A DNA stretch of 64,000 bases from NCBI RefSeq assembly GCF_015864955.1, contig NZ_JADYWE010000001.1, positions 1,612,001 to 1,676,000 of the forward strand. The letters are read 5' to 3'. The DNA comes from Salinibacterium sp. NK8237. Its GTDB lineage: Bacteria > Actinomycetota > Actinomycetes > Actinomycetales > Microbacteriaceae. This document shows, in pieces, positions 26,232-33,359 of this stretch. The notes beneath the pieces were generated by a model, which had not been told where the DNA came from, searched no databases, and worked only from the letters and a program-made list of their open reading frames with translations. A program made the translations under genes and the position numbers. Within the stretch, counting starts at the first letter, position 1; every line of letters starts with the position of its first letter.

Positions 26232-27500
26232 CTATTCGGAGGGCGTTTGTGGTTGAGCAACGGATGCCGTGAGCGCGTCGTCTCCGGCACGCGTAGCGAA
26301 GCAGTAGTAGTCGCGGTTTCCGGCATCCCAGTCGCTGGCATTCGCGGCGAAGCTCGTCACAATTTCGAGGTCGGCAAATGATTGTGCCGCCGAGAAGTCG
26401 ATCACGCTGTCGCTGGAGCACGCCGCAGCCGTGCGCGATGTCAGCTCGTCTGCTTCGGGATACGGATCAGAGGCAGCGTCATCGAACTGGCCGATCGTCA
26501 GCAGTTGAGCGGCGTGGGGTTGCGCGCAATCGATCACGGTGTATTCCTGTTCCCACGCCGAGACGAAGGGATCGACGCACTCACCACCGGCGAGTTCATT
26601 CCATAAGTAGGTGCCAGGGGCGATCGGACCAACGACGGGAACAACGGCAGTAGCCGTCGCAGAGGGGGTAGGCGAGGCAACCGCAGCGGGCGTGACCGAA
26701 GGGGCGATACGTGTGCCGGCCAAGAACAATGCCACCAGTGCGAGCGCCGCAACCAAGCCACCAGCAATGGCCAATCCGATCAATTGACCGCGCGGGATGG
26801 GTGGGCGAGGCGGCTGGGGTACCCGGGGTCGTGAAATCACCGCTGGAACCTGCGCTACGAGCGCCTGATCTTCGTACTCGACAAACTTGTCTTCGCCGAA
26901 GAGGTCGCTCACGGCATCGTGTTCGACAGATTCTGACTCCGCTGAGATGCCCTCGAGCGACAGCGCACCCATGACTTCCGTCGCGCCCTCAAGCGACTGG
27001 TCAACCGAAGCCGGCAGCTGAGCCTGGCGTCGAGTCGCGGCATCCATCGCCACCGTCGGCAGGTCTGCGGAGCTGATTGCTGCGGTCGGAAGGTCGGAAA
27101 TGTCCATCGCCCCCGTGGGGAGATCGGCAACGTTGATCGCCTCTGTCGCGGGAGGTTCAACGAGTGGTTCAACAAGTGGTTCACGCGGTGTGACGGCGGG
27201 CTCGTCTGGCTGATCGGAAGCGGACGCCGACGACACCGCAGGCGACGCGGCAGGAGGTTCCTCACCTGGCAGCGGCGGAAGAGAAAGGAGCCCCGGAACC
27301 GCGGGAGTCGCCGACGGCGGTGGGGTGCCGGGTGGCGGCGTCATTGGCGGCAACGGAACCTCAAGCGCGTTCGGCTGAGGGGTAGCCGGAGTTGGTTCTT
27401 CTGGCGATTCGGGCTCGGTTGGAGTGAGCCCCCAATTGAAGGAGGACTCGCGGCGCTGCTCGTCTTCGCTAGCGCCCGAACCGTTGTCGCCTGAGGTCAC
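26232..27500 (-). CDS. Membrane protein with proline-rich cytoplasmic arm and septum-formation-type domain
   Basis: 422-residue protein. Residues ~1-220 are Pro/Glu/Ala-rich and probably disordered, with three tandem ~10-residue units carrying D-L-P-T-x-A (around 27020-27150). One membrane helix follows (after P-P-I-P-R-G-Q), then a Ser/Thr/Pro linker. The extracytoplasmic domain, with G-E-C-V-D and V-I-D-C-A-Q-P-H-A-A-Q, is the signature of the actinobacterial Septum_form family. Cysteines in G-E-C, I-D-C, A-A-C and Y-Y-C suggest two disulfides. The GTG start overlaps the pyrE stop (GTGA). The role in division is known only by family association. Confidence 0.7.
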   Translation of the reverse strand: MTSGDNGSGASEDEQRRESSFNWGLTPTEPESPEEPTPATPQPNALEVPLPPMTPPPGTPPPSATPAVPGLLSLPPLPGEEPPAASPAVSSASASDQPDEPAVTPREPLVEPLVEPPATEAINVADLPTGAMDISDLPTAAISSADLPTVAMDAATRRQAQLPASVDQSLEGATEVMGALSLEGISAESESVEHDAVSDLFGEDKFVEYEDQALVAQVPAVISRPRVPQPPRPPIPRGQLIGLAIAGGLVAALALVALFLAGTRIAPSVTPAAVASPTPSATATAVVPVVGPIAPGTYLWNELAGGECVDPFVSAWEQEYTVIDCAQPHAAQLLTIGQFDDAASDPYPEADELTSRTAAACSSDSVIDFSAAQSFADLEIVTSFAANASDWDAGNRDYYCFATRAGDDALTASVAQPQTPSE

Positions 27501-28048
27501 GGCGTGAGCCCCAATTCACCAAGCCCGATCGCTGAAAAGTAGGGGTAGCCGGCCGCCTCGATGCGCTCCTTGGCTCCGGTGTCACGATCGACAACGACAG
27601 CAACGCCGGCAACGATCGCGCCGACCTTCTCGAGCGCCTCAATAGCGGCGAGCGGTGAACCTCCAGTCGTTGAGGTGTCTTCGAGCACAATGACGCGCTT
27701 GCCCTCAAGCTCAGGCCCTTCGACCTGACGACCACGGCCGTGATCTTTGGGTTCCTTGCGCACCACGAAGGCGTCGTAGGTGAGGCCGCGAGCGGCACCC
27801 TGGTGAAGAATTGCCGCAGCGATCGGGTCGGCCCCCATCGTCATCCCGCCCACAGCCACGATGTCTGGCACGTCGGCGATGAGGTCAATCATGACCTGAC
27901 CAATCAGTGGAGCGACGCGGTGGTCGAGGCTTACGCGACGCATGTCGACGTAGTACGTAGCCTTCTTTCCGCTCGTCAGAGTGAAATCACCGTGGAACAC
28001 GGCATCGGCGGAAATGTACTCAATGAGCTGTTGCTTGGCGTCGGTCAC
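27497..28048 (-). CDS. pyrE: Orotate phosphoribosyltransferase
   Basis: 183-residue enzyme of de novo pyrimidine synthesis, converting orotate and PRPP to orotidine 5'-monophosphate. The PRPP-binding loop V-I-V-L-E-D-T-S-T-T-G-G-S spans residues 119-131. The N-terminal F-T-L-T-S-G-K-K-A-T-Y-Y-V-D segment (residues 22-35) holds the orotate-site lysines. Length fits the bacterial enzyme. No other pyr gene is nearby; the downstream septum-domain gene overlaps it by four bases. Confidence 0.92.
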   Translation of the reverse strand: MTDAKQQLIEYISADAVFHGDFTLTSGKKATYYVDMRRVSLDHRVAPLIGQVMIDLIADVPDIVAVGGMTMGADPIAAAILHQGAARGLTYDAFVVRKEPKDHGRGRQVEGPELEGKRVIVLEDTSTTGGSPLAAIEALEKVGAIVAGVAVVVDRDTGAKERIEAAGYPYFSAIGLGELGLTP

Positions 28049-28078
28049 GAGTACAGAATACCCATTCTGGGGAGTCCC

Positions 28079-28222
28079 CTAAAGGATGGTCTCGCCGAAA
28101 ATCAGCAAAGCGCCCGAGATAGTGACGCCCACGAAGCCCAAGATGGCGACGATTGTCGCGTTGCGGCGGTCGAGACGGTCAGCCTTTGCCGCAGCTTCGT
28201 CGAGAAGAATATCTTGCTGCAT
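28079..28222 (-). CDS. Small single-pass membrane protein
   Basis: 47 residues starting at the ATG at 28222 (M-Q-Q-D-I-L-L-D-E): a charged amphipathic start, then one hydrophobic helix (A-T-I-V-A-I-L-G-F-V-G-V-T-I-S-G-A-L-L-I-F). An upstream in-frame TTG at 28264 would add 14 residues but runs closer to the divergent xthA start, so I prefer the ATG. It lies 30 bp before pyrE on the same strand. No family recognised. Confidence 0.45.
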   Translation of the reverse strand: MQQDILLDEAAAKADRLDRRNATIVAILGFVGVTISGALLIFGETIL

Positions 28223-28293
28223 ACGATGACTGTACGGGGCAGAGCAGCCCCTGTCGTCGCCCAATGCGGGGGTAGACCTATTACCGTTGAAGC

Positions 28294-29130
28294 ATGCTCA
28301 TTGCCACCTGGAACGTGAACTCCATCAGAACCCGAGTCAGCCGCGTCGTTGATTGGCTGCTTCGTGAAGATATTGACGTACTGGCGATGCAAGAAATCAA
28401 GTGCAAGCCCGAACAATTTCCTCTCGAGGCGTTCACCGAAGCGGGCTACGAGGTCGAACTTCACGGCCTCAATCAGTGGAATGGTGTGGCCTTCGCGAGC
28501 CGTCTCCCCCTGGAGGATGTCACGGTCGGTTTCGACACCCAGCCAGGGTTCGGCAAACCGCTCGATGACGGCACTGTACCGATCGAGGCGCGCGCTCTTG
28601 GCGTGACTGTAGAGGGCGCCCGGCTCTGGAGCCTTTACGTGCCCAACGGTCGCGAACTCGACAATCCGCACTACGCCTACAAGCTCGAGTGGCTCGCCAA
28701 CCTTGCGACTCAGGCCACCACGTGGATGCGCGACAACCCGGAACAGCCTCTCGCCCTGATGGGCGACTTCAACATCGCGCCCTTCGATCACGACGTGTGG
28801 GACATCGCAGCCTTCGAGGGCAAGACTCACGTGAGCGACGCTGAACGCGCAGCGTTCCGGGCCTTTGAAGAGGCCGGGATGATCGACACTCTCCGCAGCC
28901 GCAACATTGAGGGTTACACCTACTGGGATTACCAGCGTCTGCGCTTTCCTCGCAATGAGGGAATGCGCATCGACTTCGTGCTCGGCTCCCCCGCATTCGA
29001 CGAACTCGTTACGGGCGCATCGATTGACCGCGAGGAGCGCAAGGGTGATGGCCCAAGCGACCACGTTCCCGTCGTCGTCGAACTCGCGATCGACACCGCG
29101 AACGACGACGATCGGCCAATGTTCCTCTAG
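28294..29130 (+). CDS. xthA: Exodeoxyribonuclease III
   Basis: 278-residue Mg-dependent AP endonuclease/3'-5' exonuclease of the EEP superfamily, acting in base-excision repair. Key residues are visible: Asn7 in T-W-N-V-N-S, the metal ligand Glu34 in M-Q-E-I-K, the Y-V-P-N-G loop, the M-G-D-F-N-I-A-P catalytic Asp/Asn, and the C-terminal S-D-H-V-P-V histidine. Length and motif order are normal. The stop codon lies inside the first unit of a 13-bp tandem array that fills the gap to clpB, so a unit deletion or insertion could change the C-terminus. Confidence 0.92.
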   Translation: MLIATWNVNSIRTRVSRVVDWLLREDIDVLAMQEIKCKPEQFPLEAFTEAGYEVELHGLNQWNGVAFASRLPLEDVTVGFDTQPGFGKPLDDGTVPIEARALGVTVEGARLWSLYVPNGRELDNPHYAYKLEWLANLATQATTWMRDNPEQPLALMGDFNIAPFDHDVWDIAAFEGKTHVSDAERAAFRAFEEAGMIDTLRSRNIEGYTYWDYQRLRFPRNEGMRIDFVLGSPAFDELVTGASIDREERKGDGPSDHVPVVVELAIDTANDDDRPMFL

Positions 29131-29212
29131 GCGGTACGTCCAAGAGGTTCGCCCAAGCGGTTCACCTAGGCAGTTCGCCCAAGCGGTTCATCTAAGCAGT
29201 TGCCTTAGCCAC
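29122..29212. repeat. 13-bp minisatellite, seven tandem units
   Basis: Seven imperfect 13-bp units in perfect register: 29122, 29135, 29148, 29161, 29174, 29187 and 29200. Two unit types alternate in the middle: TTCGCCCAAGCGG (29148 and 29174, identical) and TTCACCTAGGCAG/TTCATCTAAGCAG (29161, 29187). The array starts within the last three codons of xthA, includes its TAG stop, and ends five bases before the clpB stop. Confidence 0.9.
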
Positions 29213-29217
29213 GGGCG

Positions 29218-31380
29218 TTAGCCCGCGTCTGGCTCCGACCGCGACACCTTGAGGCCTTCGCCGTTCTCGGCGAGCCCCACGAGCACGGTGTCCCCGTCGC
29301 GAATGTCGCCAGCAAGCAGCGCCTTGGCGAGCTTGTCGTCGATCTCGCGCTGCATGAGGCGGCGGAGCGGTCGTGCGCCGTAGATGGGGTCGTAGCCGCG
29401 CTCCGAAAGCCAGGTGCGAGCATCCGGGGTCACAGCAAGCTGCAGGCGACGATCGGTGAGGCGCTTGCCCAAACGGTCGATGTCGAGCTCAACGATCTGG
29501 CTGAGGTCATCGGTCGAGAGCGGCTGGAACACCACGATGTCGTCGAGACGGTTGATGAACTCCGGCTTGAACGACTTGCGCACAAGGTCGTCAACGGCGG
29601 CCTTGCGGGCATCCCACGGCAGCTCTTGGTCAGTGATGAATTGGCTGCCCAGGTTGCTGGTGAGAATCAGGATGACGTTGCGGAAGTCGACAGTGCGACC
29701 CTGGCCATCGGTGAGACGGCCATCATCGAGCACCTGCAGGAGAATGTCGAAGACCTCAGGGTGCGCCTTTTCGACCTCGTCGAGCAGGATCACCGAGTAG
29801 GGACGACGGCGCACAGCCTCGGTCAGCTGACCGCCCTGTTCGAATCCGATGTAGCCGGGAGGGGCACCGACGAGGCGCGAGACGGAGAACTTCTCGCCGT
29901 ACTCACTCATGTCGATGCGCACGAGAGCTTTCTCGTCGTTGAAGAGGTATTGCGCGAGGGCCTTGGCGAGCTCCGTCTTTCCGACGCCGGTGGGGCCGAG
30001 GAAGAGGAACGAGCCGGTGGGGCGATCGGGGTCGGAGATTCCGGCGCGGGTACGACGAACCGCTTCGGAGACCGCTTGCACGGCTTCCTTTTGACCGATG
30101 AGACGCTTGCCGAGTTCTGCTTCGAGGTGAAGCAGCTTCTCGGTCTCGCCCTCGGTGAGGCGGTCGACGGGGATGCCCGTCCACGCGGCAACGACCGCAG
30201 CGATGTCTTCTTCGGTCACCTGGTCATTGACCATGCGGGGACCGGTTGGCTCGTTGCTTTCGGCGGTAACGAGGGCGCGCTGGATTGAAGGGATCGTCTC
30301 GTACTCGAGCTTCGACACCTTTTGGTAATCGCCGTCACGCATCGCACGCTCGGAGGCAATACGAGCATCGTTGAGGCGAGTCTTCAGCTCACCGACGTCG
30401 GTCAGGCTCGCCTTTTCGAGCTTCCAGCGCCCTTCCAACTCGTTCAGCAACTTGCTCTGGCTGGCGAGATCTTCGCGGAGCTTCGCGAGTCGCGCCTTCG
30501 ACGCCTCGTCTTTTTCCTTCTTGAGAGCGTGCTCTTCGATGCGCAGGCGATCAACAGCACGCTTGAGCTTGTCGATTTCAACGGGCGAGGAATCGATCTC
30601 CATCTTGAGGTGGCTTGCCGCCTCGTCGATGAGGTCAATTGCTTTGTCGGGCAGTTTGCGACCCGAGATGTAGCGATTGCTGAGTGCTGCGGCCGCCACC
30701 AGCGCGGAGTCCGCGATGGTCACCTTGTGGTGAGCTTCGTAACGCTCCTTGAGGCCACGCAAAATCGCGACGGTGTCTTCGACAGAAGGTTCGCCGACGA
30801 ATACTTGCTGGAAGCGGCGCTCAAGCGCGGCATCCTTCTCGATGTATTGGCGATACTCGTCGAGCGTTGTGGCACCGATCAGTCGCAGTTCACCACGGGC
30901 CAACATGGGCTTGAGCATGTTGGATGCCGCGACCGAACCGTCGCCACCACCCGCACCCATGAGGGTGTGAAGTTCGTCAATGAACGTGATGACTTGGCCA
31001 TCGGAGTCTTTGATCTCCTTGAGCACAGCCTTGAGGCGCTCTTCGAACTCGCCGCGGTACTTGGCACCGGCGACGAGGGCTGCGAGGTCGAGGGAGATGA
31101 GCTGTTTGTCTTTGAGGGAATCGGCAACGTCGCCGGCAATGATGCGCTGAGCGAGGCCTTCAACAACGGCCGTCTTTCCGACGCCGGGCTCACCAATGAG
31201 TACAGGGTTGTTTTTCGTGCGGCGCGTCAGCACTTGGCTTACGCGGCGGATCTCAGCGTCGCGCCCGATTACGGGGTCGAGCTTGCCACTGCGTGCAATC
31301 TCGGTGAGATTCACCCCGTACTTTTCGAGAGCACTTTTTTGCTCTTCATCGGTACTTGGGGCACCCTGCATGTTCGCCAT
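29218..31380 (-). CDS. clpB: ClpB disaggregase lacking the N-terminal domain
   Basis: 720-residue AAA+ unfoldase that, with DnaK, extracts proteins from aggregates. Visible in order: NBD1 with Walker A G-E-P-G-V-G-K-T (residues 63-70) and Walker B I-T-F-I-D-E-L-H; a charged coiled-coil middle domain (~270-390) for DnaK contact; NBD2 with G-P-T-G-V-G-K-T and [11 protein letters not shown]; and the C-terminal G-A-R-P-L-R-R sensor-2 motif. Full-length ClpB is ~860 residues; the ~145-residue Clp-N substrate domain is absent, like the internally started short form of E. coli ClpB. GGAGGG precedes the ATG and a HAIR operator lies 18 bp upstream, so HspR control is expected. Confidence 0.93.
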   Translation of the reverse strand: MANMQGAPSTDEEQKSALEKYGVNLTEIARSGKLDPVIGRDAEIRRVSQVLTRRTKNNPVLIGEPGVGKTAVVEGLAQRIIAGDVADSLKDKQLISLDLAALVAGAKYRGEFEERLKAVLKEIKDSDGQVITFIDELHTLMGAGGGDGSVAASNMLKPMLARGELRLIGATTLDEYRQYIEKDAALERRFQQVFVGEPSVEDTVAILRGLKERYEAHHKVTIADSALVAAAALSNRYISGRKLPDKAIDLIDEAASHLKMEIDSSPVEIDKLKRAVDRLRIEEHALKKEKDEASKARLAKLREDLASQSKLLNELEGRWKLEKASLTDVGELKTRLNDARIASERAMRDGDYQKVSKLEYETIPSIQRALVTAESNEPTGPRMVNDQVTEEDIAAVVAAWTGIPVDRLTEGETEKLLHLEAELGKRLIGQKEAVQAVSEAVRRTRAGISDPDRPTGSFLFLGPTGVGKTELAKALAQYLFNDEKALVRIDMSEYGEKFSVSRLVGAPPGYIGFEQGGQLTEAVRRRPYSVILLDEVEKAHPEVFDILLQVLDDGRLTDGQGRTVDFRNVILILTSNLGSQFITDQELPWDARKAAVDDLVRKSFKPEFINRLDDIVVFQPLSTDDLSQIVELDIDRLGKRLTDRRLQLAVTPDARTWLSERGYDPIYGARPLRRLMQREIDDKLAKALLAGDIRDGDTVLVGLAENGEGLKVSRSEPDAG

Positions 31381-31398
31381 TTACAAACCCTCCGCAAA

Positions 31399-31419
31399 CT
31401 TGAGTTGAGATGACTCAAC
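31399..31419. promoter_or_regulatory. HAIR element (HspR operator)
   Basis: CTTGAGT, seven bases, ACTCAAC: matches the HspR-associated inverted repeat consensus CTTGAGT-N7-ACTCAAG at 13 of 14 positions. It lies 18 bp before clpB and 77 bp before the divergent Hsp90-family gene, so one repressor could govern both. In Streptomyces and Mycobacterium such sites control dnaK and clpB. No hspR gene is in the window. Confidence 0.88.
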
Positions 31420-31496
31420 TTTACACCCGTGGGGTCGCCCGTGGCTAGATGAACGCTGTGTACTTCGAGAGATTGCCCATCAAGTGAGAGACTCGT

Positions 31497-33359
31497 GTGG
31501 TGAACGCCGATTCCCGAGACGATCTCCACTCCTTTCAAGTGAACCTCACGGGGGTCGTCGACCTCCTGAGCAAGCACATCTACTCCAGTCCGCGCGTGTA
31601 TTTGCGCGAACTTCTGCAGAACGGGCGCGACGCTCTGGCCGCTCGAGTTGAGCTCGACGGCGCTGACGCGAGCCGCGGCATCCGCATCACTCCGCTCAGC
31701 GAGCACAACGACACATTCCGGTTTCAGGATGACGGCATCGGGCTCACCGCCGACGAAATGACCGAGCTGCTCTCGACCGTCGGGCGCTCCTCGAAACGCG
31801 ACATCTTTGATCTTCCCCGCAGCGACTACCTCGGGCAGTTCGGCATCGGATTATTGAGCTGCTTCATGGTGGCCGACCAGATTGTGATCCAGTCACGCTC
31901 CGCTCGCGGCTCAGCCCCAGTGGAGTGGATCGGCAATAGCGACGGCACGTTCAGCGTGCGCGAGCTGGAGGGCGACCTGCCCATCGGCACCACCGTCTCG
32001 CTCAAGCCGCGCTTTGATCAGCACGACCTGCTCAGCACTTCGACGGTGCTGGCGCTCGCGAAAACTTTTGCCGAGTTCTTGCCGGTCGCCGTGCGCGTTG
32101 ATCTCCCCGGCTGCGGCAGCGAGACCGTCACGCACGATGCTCCGTTCCTTGACGCACACACGGCTACGGCATCCGAGCTACTGATCTACGGTCGCGAGTT
32201 GCTCGGCGTTGAGCCCTTCGCCGCAATTCCGTTGAGTGTGCCCGGCACCAGCACCACGGGTGTCGCCTATGTGCTGCCCCACTCGCCGCCGCCAGGGGCG
32301 CGCCAAGCGAACCGCGTTTATCTTGGCCGGATGCTGCTGAGCGAGAACGTGGATGCGCTCGTTCCCGACTGGGCGTTCTTCGTGCGCGTCGTGCTGAACA
32401 GCACCACGCTCACCCCGACGGCAAGCCGCGAATCGCTCGTGGACGACGACATCCTCGAGCACACGCGGGCGGCAATCGGCACGACGCTGCGGCAGTGGGT
32501 GCTCGAAATGGCGGCCCGGCATCCGGCCCAACTCAACGACTTTGTGCAGATTCATTCACTCGCCCTCAAGTCGCTCGTGATCCACGACGAAGAACTCGCG
32601 AAGTTCATCACTCCGTGGCTGAGCGTCGAAACCACACTCGGGCGCCTGACGATCGAGAGCCTTACGCGGGATCACACGCAGTTGCGCTACGCCGAAACGG
32701 TGGATGAATTTCGGCAGATCGCAAGCATCGCGAGCCCCGACCGGCCGGTGATCAACGGTGGCTATATTTACGACACCGAGATCGCCCGCCTGCTCCCCAC
32801 TCTTGTCGACGGACTCACCGTCGAGCGCGTCAGCGTGCTCGACGAACTCGACTTTCTCGAGGTGCCACCGCTTGACGCGCGCAGTGTCGTCGCGAAGCTC
32901 GAAGACCGCGCCAGCGCTGTGCTCGCGGATGCCGGCTGCGCTGTGATTGTGCGCGGCGTGCCCGCCACCGACGTCACGGGCCTCTACCTCGCCGACCCCG
33001 AAGTGCTGCGCTCCATCGACCGACGGGCGGCCCGCGAAATCAGTCGCCCCGGGTTATGGAAAGACGTGCTCGGCAAAATGGATGCGTTCGCCGAGGAACG
33101 CCTCGCGAGCGACGGCACCAGTAAATCCCTCGCCCGACTGTGCCTCAACTGGAACAACCCTGTCGTCGTCACCCTCTCCACCCTGAGTGATGACGCCGTC
33201 TTCTCCCGCACCATCGAACTGCTCTACGTTCAAGCCCTGCTCACCAGCCAACGCCCCCTCAGCGTGCGCGACCGCGCCATGATGACCAATTCCATGTCAG
33301 ACCTGATCGCCATGAGTGTCGCACTCGGTGATTCCCTCCCAGAAAGTTCTTCCCTATGA
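31497..33359 (+). CDS. Hsp90-family (HtpG-like) chaperone
   Basis: 620-residue Hsp90-type protein. The GHKL ATP-binding motifs are present with actinobacterial variation: L-R-E-L-L-Q-N-G-R-D-A with catalytic Glu38 and Mg-binding Asn42, Q-D-D-G-I-G-L-T (residues 77-84), and G-Q-F-G-I-G-L-L (113-120). The middle-domain segment S-R-E-S-L-V-D-D corresponds to the catalytic-loop arginine region of HtpG. The C-terminal third is poorly conserved, and there is no M-E-E-V-D tail. The start is a GTG immediately followed by another GTG, with a weak ribosome site. Its stop overlaps the next gene's start (ATGA), coupling it to a large TPR protein. It diverges from clpB across a HAIR operator. Confidence 0.85.
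   Translation: MVNADSRDDLHSFQVNLTGVVDLLSKHIYSSPRVYLRELLQNGRDALAARVELDGADASRGIRITPLSEHNDTFRFQDDGIGLTADEMTELLSTVGRSSKRDIFDLPRSDYLGQFGIGLLSCFMVADQIVIQSRSARGSAPVEWIGNSDGTFSVRELEGDLPIGTTVSLKPRFDQHDLLSTSTVLALAKTFAEFLPVAVRVDLPGCGSETVTHDAPFLDAHTATASELLIYGRELLGVEPFAAIPLSVPGTSTTGVAYVLPHSPPPGARQANRVYLGRMLLSENVDALVPDWAFFVRVVLNSTTLTPTASRESLVDDDILEHTRAAIGTTLRQWVLEMAARHPAQLNDFVQIHSLALKSLVIHDEELAKFITPWLSVETTLGRLTIESLTRDHTQLRYAETVDEFRQIASIASPDRPVINGGYIYDTEIARLLPTLVDGLTVERVSVLDELDFLEVPPLDARSVVAKLEDRASAVLADAGCAVIVRGVPATDVTGLYLADPEVLRSIDRRAAREISRPGLWKDVLGKMDAFAEERLASDGTSKSLARLCLNWNNPVVVTLSTLSDDAVFSRTIELLYVQALLTSQRPLSVRDRAMMTNSMSDLIAMSVALGDSLPESSSL

Noticed and set aside
28102..29064. Long minus-strand frame (320 codons) opposite exonuclease III
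   Set aside because: The plus strand carries an intact exonuclease III with all catalytic motifs; the antisense frame is a high-GC shadow.
29122..29212. CRISPR-like array
   Set aside because: The 13-bp units are directly adjacent with no spacers and alternate between two related types; it is a minisatellite.
30322..31413. Plus-strand frame of 363 codons opposite clpB
   Set aside because: ClpB motifs are complete on the minus strand; the antisense frame also runs through the HAIR operator.
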